A DNA stretch of 64,000 nt from Scortum barcoo (taxonomy: Eukaryota; Chordata; Actinopteri; Centrarchiformes; Terapontidae): contig CM041553.1 of assembly GCA_023238725.1 (NCBI GenBank), forward strand, positions 8,021,001 to 8,085,000. Direction: 5' to 3'. Below are positions 33,263 to 47,700 of this stretch, one piece after another. Under the pieces are notes generated by a model. The model was not told the DNA's origin. It made no database searches and worked only from the letters and a program-made list of their open reading frames with translations. Numbering within the stretch: the stretch's first letter is position 1; the number at the start of each line of letters is the position of its first letter. Position numbers and translations under genes: made by a program.

Positions 33263-36200
33263 ATGAGCCGCAGTAGGAACCCACCCCCTCCCCAGGGTCA
33301 AGGGGCAGCTCGAGCCAAACAGGTACCCTCCCTCCCGCTCTTCATGTCTGATAATGAAGAGGTGTATGTGAATGATATGTACTGTTGACATGGCAACAAC
33401 AGGTGTGATCCAGTTGCTCTCTGTGTGTCAGATGGGGCTGCTGCTCGACCTCTCCCCGGATGGAGGGATGGATGATGAGGGAAATGATGAAGAGCTGGAG
33501 GCAGAGCTGCTGAAGCTGATGGGAGGAGGAGGAGGGGGCAGACCACAAGGAAAGAAAGGTGAAGGCAAAGGTGAGAGAGTGGTTTCTTTCTTTTGTAGAC
33601 CATCTACCAGTTTCTGTACCCCTCTTTCTGTCTCATCCAGTGCCCATGCTTCTGTTTATGCTGTCTGTATATGTGAATATATATATATATATGTATATGT
33701 ATTTGTTCAGCTCCTGTTGCCATGGCTGAAATAGAGCGGATGGCAGCTCTTTGTATGAAAGACCTGGATGATGAGGAAATGGGGGATGAAGATTTGGATG
33801 ATGATGATCTGCTGGTAACACACTCACGCAGTTTTTTCAATCCCTGTTTAAGGCTGAAACAAGTAGAGGATTATGTGATTTATTGGAACAGTATTGATAA
33901 TGCATTGATCGTGTCAGTAAATTTTCAAATGAATTCCTTCCGTTGGCTGCTGCCAGCTCTTCAGTTTGCTGAATTTGCTGCTTTTCCTTGTTATATGATA
34001 GTAAACTGAGTATCTATGTGGTTTGGGCTCCTAGTTGAACAAAACAAGCTATTTCAAGATGTAATCTTAAAGGTCTGAGAAATAGTAAAGAGCATACTGT
34101 CAGTGTCTTTTTGACATTTCAACAGATTAAATGATTATATGTTTATGGAAATGGTTAAAAGATTAACTAAATAATGGAGATGGTTGACTGTTGAATTGCT
34201 TTATATATCCAGACTGAACTGTATATATTTCTATGTTTTTGTACATAGGCAGAACTGAATGAGGTTTTAGAGGATGACGAGGAACAAACTCCTTCTCCCC
34301 CTTCTCCCACGCCTCCTGCCGTCACATCAACTGCTCCCAAAGTGAGCGTCCCATCCCACTCTGCTCCTCCTGCTGCTCCCAGTGGTGCAACTGGGATGGA
34401 GTCCCGTCTGTTGGAGCGGATTGAAATGTATAAGACAGCCATTACCAATGCCAAAGCTGCGGGAGATACTAGCAAAGTTCGAAGATACGACCGTGGGTTA
34501 AAGGTAAAATGGATTAGGAAAAGGGGAAACATCTCACACAACCTCAGTAAAAGTTTATCTTTGTCTTGTTCAAATAAAAAAAAGAAAATGAAACTACTTG
34601 TATTGTCAAACTTTGAAAATTTGTTCCTATAAAGTTGAAACATGTTTATGGTTTTATTCTTTTAATCTTAGACACTGCAGTCCATGCTGACATCTGTCAG
34701 GAAAGGAAAACCAGTCAGTGAGGAGGAGATGCCGCCTCCTGTTGCTCTCGGTGGAAAACCCAACGTCACAGCCGAGTCTGAACCAGTCAAAGAACGAGAA
34801 CTGCCCCAGCCTGATCTGGCACCCTCTCCCCCCACAAATCAGAAACCTCTAAGGAAGGCTGCACCCACAGTTCCTAATGCAAAGCCGCTCCATCTGACCC
34901 CGCCCCAAAGGCCTGCTGCCTTCACCTCAGAAACACCTGCCATCTCTCCCCTCACCCCCAGCCAGCCAGATGCACAGCACTCAGGTAAACACACACATGA
35001 TAACACACCGAGTGCTCTGTGGGTGTATCTCCATCTTGAACTGGATGTTTAAGAGAGAGGGTGTCTTATCATTGACTCATTGTTTAACTGAAAAAGTTAC
35101 AAATGTCATTGCATTATCACTGTCACTCAAACAGATTCAAGGATTATTTATCATCTCATTTATTTCAGTTGAAACGATTTGTTGATCAGTGGACTAATTG
35201 ATTTTGACTTTGGCAGTGACTTCGTTTCATAGTACAATCCTAATGTCAAACTTAATATCCTTATCTTTACTAGAGAATAAGACAACTTTACCATTGTTGT
35301 CGTTTAAGAAGTATTTACTTTTAAAACATCAGCAAGTATATGTATTTTACATTATATGATCAAACTTATTTATTAATTAGGTCCATGTTCATTTGACAAC
35401 AATCTGTATCCACAACAAACAACCACAACAAAATCAGTTTTCCTCATTTGCTCAGAAACACAGTCACTACTAGTCACACAAATTTCCCCACTTGATGTTG
35501 TTGTGATCTTCCTGATCTTTAAACCCCCCGTTCATTTAGTTTTGTTTTCTATTTTGTTCTCTCTCTCATTTTCTCTCTCTTACATACACACAAACCCACA
35601 CATACAAACACACGTTTACCCATTCCTTCCATCTAGAGCTGAAACAGGCAGTGTTGTCCAGACAGAGGGAGTATAAGATGGCCGCCATACATGCCAAACA
35701 GAGCGGTAACATTGAGCAAGCCAAAGAGCACTACCTCACTGCCAAGGTAACAGAACCATTGACCAATGTTAGTGTTATCTCATGACCAAATCTATTTGTT
35801 TGTATATGTAGAAAAAGTCTATTCTAATATAGTTGGCCTCCCTCTATGCAGAAGTTGGACACGCTGGTGGAGGCACTGGACAGAGATGAACCTGTAGACC
35901 TGAGCTCACTACCTCCTCCTCCAGGTCAGTGTAATAGCAATACGTAACCTTACAGACTTTTGACTTTTGTTTCAGTCACTTGTATACTGTAGCCTGATTT
36001 CTTAATGCAAATTGTTACTCTTTGGTGGAGAATGGAGTTCCTCAGAGAAATTCAATTTCCTGATATAATTAAGTTGATTACAGCCCTGGAAAACTCATTA
36101 AATGCTTACCAGGCAACTCTGGCACAGTGTAATCCAGTTCTAAGGACTCCAGTTGTTGCATGTCTTGAACATGTATATTTTTATTAAAATCATTATGTTT

Positions 36201-39200
36201 TGAAAAGTTCTGTTTACAGTAGTAGATACCCTACAAACAGAACTGTACTGTATTTGTCATCTGGTTAACCTCTGCAAACAAATTATGTTTCTTGGTTTGG
36301 ATGATCATGTTCCAACTGGTTTTAAGCATATTCTCACATCATACTTGAACTGTATTGTATTGAATTATTGTGTACTAAATTAAAAAGGTTAGAAGATGAC
36401 AACACACTATCAGGACTGCTGTTCAGAACTGTGCACCATATAGAATTTAATGACATACAAAGGTCTCCTCATCACATTGGATATGCTTTTGCTTGTGTGC
36501 GCCTGCCTGTGTTTTATTTCTTCTGCTTATCGGATTAAATAGAGTTGGTATAATAATAATGATAAAAATAAAAATCCATTTCCACCCCTTCGCTGATGTC
36601 TGGTTATCTGCAGGAGACGTTGTAGCAGAACACTGTGCACCTCCTCCTCCTCAGTCTTCCTCTAAACCTGCTGCCCCTGCTGCTCCTGCACCTGCCCAGG
36701 TGGCCACTGCCAGTAAGTCTTCAGTAGCCTTCATCCCTCCTTGTGACCAGAGTGAAACACAGGGCAGATGTTGCAGGTTGAACTTAAAAACTAAAGTGTG
36801 TGTGTGTCTCTGTGTGTGCCCTGCAAAGATCTTCCTGCTCCCAGCAGTTTGGCGGAAGCCCTGCAGCAGAGGATGGACATATACAAGTCAGCAGCAGAGG
36901 GAGCCAAGAGCAAAGGAGATGATCGAAAGGCTCGCATGCACCAGCGCATTATCAAGGTATACAACATGCATTTAGTACATTATTTTAAGTATTTGTAAAG
37001 CCAAATAATTGTTTTTTTTCCAAAAAGTGATATAATGATATAATGCATACCCCTGTAAACTAAAAAAAGGCATTAGGGATTGTCAAAGATACAGCTATTT
37101 GTGATCCACTCTGTATTCTTGGCTCTTTCCTGCTATTTGGTGGTGTTATTTTTTATTTTTGTTTTTTTTCCCTTAGTAACTGGTATGTGACTCACTTTAT
37201 TTTGACTGGAGAAACCCTCTGTTACTTTGAGTGTAACTACTGCTACTGCTTATTTTACCTCCTTATAACCTGCAATAACACTTGTCTTGTTCTCTGAGGA
37301 TTGCTGAAAAGCATTGTGCAGGAAATAGGAAGCCTCTAAATTAAGTAAATGTGGCTCAGGCAGGGTAAATTGATAAAACAAGAACATGGAGGCAAGAACA
37401 CGAGAGGACAGAAATAGGTGTGGGCCATGCATATTACTTTTGTAGGAGTGTAAGTACTTTGATGACATTGATTTCCATGTGGGAGTTCTGCTTTTGTCTT
37501 TTCTCTCAGCACCGTGTTGTTTTTTCTGTTTATTTTTATATGCAAGAAAGCCACTTTGGATTTTGGTTGACCCCTCTTGTGTTTTAAGTGGGGTGAAATG
37601 GAAAATTGGGGAGGCTGCGTGCTCATAAATAGGCTGGATTTGTTAGATTTACAATACTGATGTTATTTTTCAATGTAGAAATTACAAGTCTTGGATGAAC
37701 CTGGATGATGACAATTAATGAATACATTCACTATTAGAGTAATAATAGTGTGTGTAATAGTGTAAGATTATTGGAGGGTGGAATTTCTTTTAATAGCCGA
37801 TAAAAGAATTATCAATCATCTCCTCTGTTCTCTACAGCAATACCAGGATGCCATTCGAGCTCACAAAGCTGGACGGCCTGTCAGTTTGGCTGATCTGCCT
37901 GTACCACCAGGTAAGTTTCTCCAGGGGTGTTTCAGGATAGGTTGCATTGCACAGTTACAGTCAGCCATGTTTGTGTGTGTGTGTGTGTGTTTGTGTGTGC
38001 TGCTCTTCTAGGCTGCCCACCACTTCAGGGCTCAGAGGGGAGTCAGCAGAACTTCATGGGTGTCCTGGAAACGGCTATGAAAATAGCTAATCAGGATGCA
38101 GACGCAGAAGATGAAGAAGAGGATGGACAAAAAGAGGCTGCCAAGGTAAGAAATAAATAAATAAGTTCATGAAAGCCCTACCAAATGGTCATATTGCTAT
38201 TGTGCAGCCAAGGAACATGACTGGTTACCTCTTTACTAAAGCTGTTTTTATTGTTTGCCATGCCAGCTTCTGTGCTTGGTTTTTGAATCATTGTTTTCTC
38301 TGCTGCACCTTCTGCATATTACATTAAGTTGCAATCACAGTTAAGTGTAATATTGTGGTCAGAACTTCAACTCTTTATTACATTTAGTCACGTTTTACCA
38401 GTTGAAATAGTTTAAGTTCACAAGCACCTCAAGTTGTTGCAGTTAAAGAATAGCTTGAGGTGTACTGTTTTGTGTGTTCATTGAATTTGTCTGATGATCC
38501 TAACCTTACATTTTCTTTCTCTACAGCCTGCAATGCATCCACCTGCCCAGAAAGCAAAGTCTCCAGCTCCTCAGGCCCCTGGAGGCTCCTCAACAATAAA
38601 ACTGGGACCCAAAGGTGTGTTCAAAGTGTGGGTGTGTGTATAATGTGCAAATGTGTATGCACACCTGCCTGCATGCACGCAATGTGTCATACAAAGTGTT
38701 TGAGCGTCACACAAGCCAGAGTTTCACTTCTTTTTCTCTTAATTATCTTGGTAGCCCAGCAGCAAGTGGATTTCCTGTTGCTAAGGCGACAGGGTTTTTT
38801 GCATGCAGCGCTGCGCTCCAAACAGATGAAGGTAAGCCATGGACTTTTTTTTCTGTTTTGATTCTTTTTTTTTTTTTTTTTTTTTTTTGACAGATAGATA
38901 GATATATAGATAGATAGATTCCCTGCCATCTTTGTGTTTTTTTGTAGATGTCTTTACCTCAGCTGCCAGTTGTTTCACCGGAGTCTTGAACAGCTGTTGT
39001 GTTAATGTGGTCTGACTGATGCATCTGCTGCTGTCTGGTTGTTTGTAGAACATGACTGGAGCAGCGCAGTACCTCAGACATGCCAAGGGACTGGAACCCA
39101 TGATCACTGCTGCCAAGTCCGGCTTACCTGTTGACATCACCAAGGTTATAAATCTGTTCTCATGTGCATATTAATGACCTGCATGAAGATACAGAGCATG

Positions 39201-42200
39201 TTTGTGTGTTGAACATGTCACAGGAGCAGGAGGTGTGTTAACACAAAGTGTGACAGAAATAGAAGACAGTAGGAAGGAAACATGGAGTGAAATCAAAACA
39301 CATTTTGTGCTTATCACCTCTTGTGTGTTTGTTTCAACTACGTGTGAGTGTGTGCGAGAGTGAGTGAGTGTGTTAGTCTATCTGCATATTTTGAGTGTCA
39401 TTTCACATCTCATATTTCCTATAGTTGCCGCTCATCCCATGTGACTTTCTTTCATTTTGTCTCACTTTTATTTAACATCTTTGCTTCATGTAAACCAAGT
39501 ATTTCTCTGTGACTCATTCCTACAGTGTAATTACAGAGAATATTATGCTTGTGCCTCTGTTAGTTTGTCTTCCTGTCTGACTGCAGAATATCACTCGAGT
39601 TTAGAAACAGATATTCATAATTTCTCTTGGTCAAATGCAAAAGAACAGCTGACCAGATGTTGGCGCAAGCTTAATTTCGGGTTCCCAAAGCTGTGTTGCA
39701 AATCATAAAGGAAGGAGTAATCATATAGTTTGGCATAACGGCAATTTGCTGGATGTATGGTTTCTCTGAGTGCCGTCTTGTTTGTATTTTATGTATAAGA
39801 CTAAAGGAATAAATGTCTTTTCCGTATACACATTTTTTTGTTTCTCACCCCATTTGTAATTGTCTCCTTCCTGACAGATTCCCAGTGCTCCAGTCAGTGA
39901 GGATGACTACTCCCTGGCTCGCTCCCGTACCTCCCCTCTCTCCCCGCGCTCCAGTGAACAGTACGCAAGCCTCATGGATTTTTTACGGAAGCAGCATGAG
40001 GTCAGAACACACCTCTCCCTTCTACTTTTACGTACATTTTACCTCTTAAATCCTACTGTGTGGTGGTTATGATTATGAAGACTGTTATCTTATGCACTTA
40101 TCTTTATGCAGCTTTTTACATCGCAGTTGTTCTGCATCTTATTGTCTTTGGCTATTGTCTGTTGTCTTACTCACACCTTCTTTTGTTCTTAATCTCAATC
40201 TACAGAAATGCCTGGGCTACTCTCAACAGTTCACACTCCTGGGCAATGTAGCTGAGGCACTGAAGTAAGAGACATTCCTCATTTGTGTGTTTGTATAAAC
40301 AAACAAATTTTATTGCACATTTTATCTGCACCTATAATTGAATTTCAAACCACTCCTTTTGAATTAAATACAAGTGTAACTAATTTCACAATGTTACTTT
40401 GTTAAAAATTGTCATTGGATATTTGAGCATCCAGCCATAAATACGTTTAATAAATTAATAATTAGATTTAATCAACTTGTAATTGAATTTATGGCATAAC
40501 CTAAAATTTAATACACAAAATGAAGTTTTTTGGGGGTTTTTTTCTCGTCATGGAAACGTCACAGGCAGCGACCAAAAACAAAACCACACATAAAATAACA
40601 AATGACAATATTGTTAACCGCTACAGCTCAAAGTTTTCAAATTGGACAAACAGTCCAAAGAAATTACTTTTTTATTAAATTAAAAGAAGAAAAAACAAAA
40701 AAAACCCCTCAAATTTTAGAACTAAAGGTTTGATTTCTACCAGCGAAATTAATTATGAGAATACATTTTTTAAATTTGTTTTTTTTATTGTTTGGTTACT
40801 GTACAGATTGATGTATTCAACTAAGCACTTGAGTACAGCTGTGCCATAAAATCACCATAATAGATACAGTGTAACATTCATGCCACACCGCATATTTTAT
40901 ATTCACAGATTTTCATCTCTCACACATACATTACACTTTTATTTGGCCTTCCTGAGGAGTCTGTAGTTTTTTCTTTTTTCTTCAGATATGCTTAGGAAAA
41001 TCTTGCCATTGCCTATAAACAGAGCATTTCATTTTCCACATTGTGGTCCTAAATGCCTTATATGATCCAAAATTTAAAGAATGCTTGAATGCTTGTATTA
41101 TTGTAATATTGTATTGTAATAGAGCTGTTTGGCATACTCTGACTGCTGTCTGTGAAGAGATCAGACCTATGACATTTCAGGCACCAGGCCTACCTGTAAG
41201 ACTTCTATCTCTCTCCACAGGTTTGAGAAGCTAGCTGAAGAGAGTATGAAGTATATCGAGGTACTGAAGAACGCCCACGCCAAGGGCCAGCCTGTCCCCA
41301 AGTGCCGCACAGAGGAGAGGACCTTCAACACTGTCAAGTCAGCAACAGACTAATAGATAATGGATGATTTTATGTTATAATGCATTCTCTTTAAATGATG
41401 TGTGATCCACAAGGGCAGAAAGAGTTTGAGTTAGCCATGGTAGTGGCTCTAGGAGTCAGTTAGTCCATCACTTTGATCCAGTCTGAAATATCTCAACTAT
41501 TGAATGGATTGCCATAAAATTTTGTAAAAACATTAATTGTTTCTAGAGGATGAATCCTCAGAGATCTCCTGACTTTCTGCTAACAGATTCAACAGATCAA
41601 AACTCTCATGTTTCCAGTTCTTTGGTTTATATTTTTTACTACTTTGTTTAGTGCCAGTTAGCAAATATTAGAATGCAAACACACCAAACATTAACATGGT
41701 AAACATTATACTCACTAAACATCAACATGTGAATATTGTCACTGTGTCGCAGCATGTTAGCATGCAGATGTGAGCAGCTCAAAGCACCACCATGCTTAAG
41801 TACAGCCTCACACTTTTATTGATAAGTAGCCAAATTATTATTTTACTCACTGTAAACCATTTTCTTTTCTTCCAGTATTACATCATAGTTTTCTTTTTTT
41901 ACATTAACTACATGGCTGTCTTGTAAAAACTGCAATATGATTTAGAGGCATATTATGTGTGTTTATCCCCAGAAATCCTGTTTCCTTTTACTTGCATATA
42001 ATGATCAACTCTGGTTGCATAATCGTTTCATCCCAGTGAAGGGATGTTATTCCTATTTGTTATTTTAAAGAATTATATATAACTTCATTTTTTTAATCCG
42101 ACGTTTCAAAACTGAAATGCTTATTTAATGATAAATATATAATAATATCCTTAACACATACATTCACTGTGTAATTTTGAAAACTAATTATTTTAGACAA

Positions 42201-44753
42201 CAAGAGGGTTGCTTTCCCTGACTGGAGCGGTAGATGAGTCAGAGTGACTCACTGTGGCTCTGTTCCAGTATCATGCCAAGCTAACAGCTAGGTGACTCTG
42301 GCAGTGACTCACTCAACCATCGGGATTGTTTGGCTCTCAGTGATGCTGGTTAGTTGCTGTCTGTCACTCGCTATGCCATTTCTGAGCGGTCATGACTCCT
42401 GTTTTTCTTCTCTAGGACCCACTCCAGCCTGACCCCTAATGAGCTGATCCTGTACATCGTCAGAGGTATCAACCTACCAGCTCCCTCAGGTACTGTAGGC
42501 AGGTCTGCATGTTTGAAATAACCAGGCAGTGATGTGTCAAATGTATGTTCACATCCACCTACCTCTCTGCCTTCAGGTGTCTCAGCCAGCGATCTGGATG
42601 CCAGTGTGAAGTTTGAGTTTCCTTTTCCCAGTGCGGTAAGAATCTTTCACACTTGGTGAGCAGATTATGGATATTTCACTGTGTTTATAGATGTGTTTAA
42701 TGCATTCATTCATGTGTGTGTAGGAGGAGGCTCAGAGGGACAAAACCAGCACAGTAAAGAACACCAGCAGTCCAGAGTTTAAAGAGCAGTTCAAACTCAA
42801 CATCAACCGTGCCCACAGAGGCTTCAAACGAGTCATCCAGTCCAAAGGGGTCAAGTTTGAAATCATCCACAAGGGGTAGAAACCACAACTGCTTTGGGGC
42901 AATATAGGCAGAAGTTTCCTGTTTAACCCCATGATTTATACTGTAAATGTCATATCTGTTCTGCTTTCGTCAGTTGTTTCCTGCTCTCTCTGTTCGCAGA
43001 GGCCTGTTTAAGACAGACAAAGTAATTGGCACTGCTCAGCTAAAGCTAGAAGCTTTAGAAAATCACTGTGACATTAAAGAGATCATAGAGGTAAGTGTTA
43101 CAAACACAAATCTGTAAATATAATCTTCACACCAGATCTGTCTAACGGTGGGTACGTGTTTCTTAGGTGATGGATGGACGTAAAGCTACAGGTGGCAAGT
43201 TGGAGGTGAGGGTGAAGATCAGGGAGCCTCTATCAGGAGTCGATCTCCATCCAGTGACAGAGAAGTGGCTGGTTCTCCATCCTGTGTCCTCGCTTTCTCC
43301 TCCAGAGAGACAAAAGGAACAGGTGAGTAAAGTGTTCAGTTCACCTGAGCCACATGTGAGTAGACATCCTAACAAAGGCTCCAGCCAGGCAGGTCAGGTT
43401 CGCACATAGAAACGTGTTGCGTGACATTTCTGTGTGAAACACCAAGACGGCGTGTCATCCTAAAAAAACTCGCTCGGCATGCTCTAAATGAAGCTCTTGT
43501 CAGAAACACACCTGCATACCTTTCCAAAGCTGGGATTGCTGCATCCTATAATGTTTGTAACATTTTAAAACCAACAATCCAACATTCAAGGCTTCCAACT
43601 CCATGGAAATGCTCATTCATTTGCATTTTTTGTAATTTACTCTTCTGCTGAAATAAAAAAAAATGTTTAGCTACATTTGGATATAAACCTGAAACAACTG
43701 CAGATTTTTTCCCCCTGACCTGAAGTGTTTTTCGCAATGGCTTTAAACATTGTTGCCTTTAGACCTAGTTGGAGGAGATGCTATACAAAGTTTGTTTGGA
43801 GCACCACGCCTGCAGTCAGGGTGTGAGCTGCTGCCCTATGAATGCAGGAGGAACAAAAGCTAACAAAACAGGCGCGTGAATATATTGACAAAGTCAGTTT
43901 AGTTAAATGTGTGTGTGTGTTTGAATCAGGCTCCATCTGCCCAGTCTAAACCCAGACATGAAGCGAGCGGCAAGAGCAGCCATCACAGCAACTCTCCTCC
44001 ACAGTACAACCTCCACAGCTTCAGCCTCCTCAACTATGACAGGGAGCGGCTGGAGAGAAAGGTATGTGTGTGTTTGTGTTTCACACGGTCCACAACATCC
44101 GCCTCTCTAATGCTTATAATGGCCCCGAAGGCGTGAAGGTCTCGTCAGTCATTACTCCTGTCTCTCTCAGATTGGAGAGTACCGAAAGACACGACGGGAT
44201 CCTCCACCTGACCTCATCCATCAACACAAAGAGGTCACTCACAGACTGCAGTGGCAGAAAGCGCAGCTGGAGCGGGGCTCTCCTGCTCTGCTGTCAGGTA
44301 TCTCGCACGCACACACAATACACACCCGTATGAACGACACTAACACACATAAGTACAGCACATGTCTCGACCTCTCAAACATTTCCCTTCACCACATGTA
44401 CAGAGTATGAAAATGTGCTGCAGCGCTTAGTCCAAGGACTCACTGACTCCGTGAAGAAATACTCAAGCCAAGGCAACAGGGTTAGTACAGGATCTCGTAC
44501 TTGAATGTGATTGTTACTGCTCATTTGTGAGAGTGTGTGTGTAGTGCTGAGTCCTTCAACTTGTCATTCTCTTTTTATAGGAGGCTGCCAAGGATGTGCT
44601 GAGCAGGTTGAAGATGGTAGAGAGCGAGGTAAGGCGGTGTTATGTATGGTCGGTATAAAAGATGATTTATTGTCTTCGGGCATATGTACAATTCATACCC
44701 TGCTTTTCTCTCTTCTTCAGCTGGAGTCGCTGAGAAGGAAGCGCACTGGATGA
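33263..44753 (+). CDS. cc2d1a: CC2D1A, DM14 and C2 domain protein (Lgd family)
   Basis: Twenty-seven coding exons join in phase to 2997 nt (998 residues), from MSRSRNPPPPPQGQG at 33263 to ESLRRKRTG and TGA at 44751. The protein binds CHMP4 ESCRT-III subunits and shapes endosomal sorting and signalling; in humans it is linked to intellectual disability. The N terminus (LGLL-type MGLLLDLSPDGG and NDEELEAELLKLM) matches the family. Four DM14 repeats can be seen: about residues 151-210 (RLLERIEMYKTAITNAKAAG), 291-350 (REYKMAAIHAKQSG), 392-450 (QQRMDIYKSAAEGAKSKG) and 527-590 (LLLRRQGFLHAALRSKQM). Pro-rich linkers separate them. A C2 domain follows (about 690-830, LILYIVRGINLPAPSG to TAQLKLEALE), and then a helical C-terminal tail. 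Length and exon count agree with mammalian CC2D1A (951 residues); CC2D1B is the alternative but synteny favours CC2D1A. No frame break seen. Confidence 0.95.
38864..38920. repeat. poly(T) and (GATA)n tract in a cc2d1a intron
   Basis: T run of about 24 bases followed by GATAGATAGATATATAGATA. Simple repeat 30 bp downstream of the donor of the exon ending at 38831. Confidence 0.85.
41455..41830. repeat. old fish interspersed repeat in a cc2d1a intron
   Basis: Degenerate stretch with AAATATCTCAACTATTGAAT, GGATTGCCATAAAATTTTGT, AGAGGATGAATCCTCAGAGA, then CAGCATGTTAGCATGCAGAT and AGCTCAAAGCACCACCATG. I recognise this series of words as a repeat widespread in teleosts. Shorter remnants occur at about 1720-1790 and 15690-15820 in this window. 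It has no coding capacity. Confidence 0.6.
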
Positions 44754-47700
44754 GAGGAGAACAAGGGAGTGGAGACTTGGCTGAAGTACTGTTATATCAT
44801 CTCTCTCTGTCTCTCATACACACTCATGTACAAACACTACAGCGGGTACTTTAAGCACCTTTGGCATGTCTCGATGCTGTTCATGTCCGTGACAGCTGTA
44901 TGAACCAACCCAAAAACTCTGTCAACTGATTATATAAATTGTGTCGATTGTGGTTAGTCCCTTACCATGTTAATTCAATAAATCTGTAACTACAAAGGGA
45001 CATAGAAACTAAAGCAAGCATTAAAACACGTTTAATAGCTGAAGGAGAGGCAGGCTTATTTGCACTTAAATAAGACTAACACTACACTACAGAAAGCTGC
45101 TTCTAAAGTACGCCTTTACAGACCTTACCTGCATGCTGATAATTGATTTTTTTTTTCTTTTTTCTTTTCATCCTTTCTTTTAAGAATTGTTGGTGGAGAA
45201 ATCTGTTGAAAGTTTTACATTTGACACAGGCTCAGAGGCTCTTTCGGTGTCCATAGATGACCAAAAAAAAAATGTGTGTGCGTGCTCTGAAGTGTGTTTA
45301 ACCAATGGACTGAGGTGTTTTTAACCCCTTTTCCCATATTTGATGTGTGTAATGAGCTTAATCTAATCTGTCTGCTTCAGTGGTCCCAGATTACAGTAAT
45401 CTGCTCCGTTTGGAGTGGTGTGATATGGGAATAAAAAACCGGGGCTTCGGGGCGCCACAGCCTACATCCCATAATGAGGGATTAGTGTTTGTGTCACCAA
45501 GGAGACGACTAGATCAGACGTAGAGTCGCCTTTGGGGCTGGGGAGAGGGGGTGTTAACAGCGTGCCATGAATGTGGTAGAAGCTTAGCTCTGCGAAAGGA
45601 TTGCTGCTGCTTCTTCATCTTCGTCTTCTTCTTCTTCAGCAGCCGTCTTTTCTCTGTTGTCTTCTTCATCTTCACTTTCTCCACACTAATTCCTTTGCAT
45701 ATATTCACAGATTATTCAGAGTCATGAGTAATAGACAGCTCCACTCAGATTTTCTTTCAACTCTCAAACAATATTAAGTCCATTGTGCTGTCGATTAGGA
45801 AATAATTAACAGCCGCTGCGTCAGTGTGCTGCTATTTTCCACAGATTTTGGCATATGCAGTTTACTAAACCAAGTCCTGTCCCACTGAGCTCTCCAGTGG
45901 CAGCGCAGTGGATGCTGAACAGTCTGCCCACAGGAAGACAATCCAATATGTGTCAGTAAGGCTGGGTAATTGCTCATTTCTATTTCTGTTCCCCATTGGA
46001 CAACTCTGTCATAGGAATCCCCGTCATTTGTTTTTGCTTTTTTTTTGTTTGTTTTTTTGTGAAGTTGAGGGGACAAGATTCAGAGGTATAAGTTAAAAAC
46101 TGTATAAAATGTGTGACAAATGAGATGCTTTAAAATGAATTGTTTTGCCACAACAACGCGACATGTACAAAAACAGCAATGCGACGAATGTGTCACATTG
46201 CTGCCGAGTTTTCTCTGCTCTGTTCATTACTCGGGACAGATGTTTCCTCTGTGTGTGTTTGACAACCTGCTAACCTGACAGCAGACGACAGCAGATTCTG
46301 TTGATCGCATGCAGCCAGAATGTAGCGGACCACTTTAAATGAGCCTTACTGCACGTTTTCATTCGACTTTTCGATGTGGATGACGTCTGTTAACTCCACT
46401 AATAGTTTTTTGGTCACGTGACACAGCAGGGGATCATGAATTTGTCCTAATCCATCCACTGCCTCACCCCATTAGCAAATAATCCTGGTTAAAGTTGACC
46501 TGGTATGGCCCTCCATAGTCTGTGTTGATTTTTATTTTTCAATTTTTTTTATTTACCCCTTTGCCCATTTTTATTCGTCTATCAGGAGGGGATATCGTCT
46601 GACTCTTACGGTGCTTTTGATCAGCTGATATTTTTGTTATATTGATATATCAGATGAATTCCTGCTCATAGTAACAAACTTTAGTTTAATATGGGATGGT
46701 ACTTAAAGGACTAAACCAGTGTGTTTGCAACTGTTAACTCCTACACAACTACAACTCACTTAACATTTTTGCTGATTTTTTTTTTTTTTTTAATGCATGC
46801 AGCACGGGTTCAGATTGGGTTTATTTCTCCTACTGCTCCAGGCAGCCATTAGTTTCCATTTATTTTTGTCCAGCACGAAAATCATTTAGCAGACTCTTGA
46901 AACTTGCTTGTGTCTGAGCCAGACATTCGGCCCACTGAGTTGTGTAATCCATCACAGTAAATACCAAGCCTGCTTCAATGTTTGACAGTGCTGTGTTATG
47001 GAGTAGTGCAGTTTAAGTGCAGATTTATTTGAAAAGTTCTGGATTAACCATAAAGATTGAGATCAGGTAACTTTATTTAAAATAAATAGAGACTTAATGG
47101 ATTACATGACTCAAGCATATGTCAAGAGTCTACTCTACCTGGTTTCCATGCTGTCTGTCATGTTAGGACTACAACTACTATCTGTTCTCCTCATTGATCA
47201 CTGCTGATTCTTGTTAACTTATAGATTAATCATTTGTTCTATAAAATGCCAGAAAACAGTGGAAATGCCTCTTACTTTTTTCTAAAGAACAGACAAGACA
47301 AAGGAAAGCAACAAATCATCACAAAGAAGCTGGATAAAGGAAATGTTAGTTGCTTTGGATTGAAAAACTACTTCAGTGATTCAACTGATCAAGTCATGTC
47401 GTGATATACAAAAAATACTGTACATTTACATTTCTTAAAATCAGCAGTGTGTTTTGCAGATGTATAATGTGCAATGTAAAATATATGTGGTTTGTAGTAA
47501 ATGGCCTAAAAGGTGTAACACTCTGGTTGGAGCACGTACACACACAAAGAACTGCAACTGCGCAGCACTCCTCTTTCACTCCAAAACCTTTAACCCCTGT
47601 CACCTCAAACACACACACTCCTGCCACATCACCCCGCTCCTCTCGTAACCTCACGGCCTCTGAGGCTGTCCTGTTGTCATGGTGACAAGCTCATCGGCAT

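Noticed and set aside
38890..38920. GATA-unit tract considered as an ordered repeat array
   Set aside because: It is a short simple repeat next to poly(T), without spacers or any larger unit.
43421..43651. 76-codon frame in a cc2d1a intron
   Set aside because: No homology recognised, starts at a non-conserved position, and the flanking exons join in phase without it.
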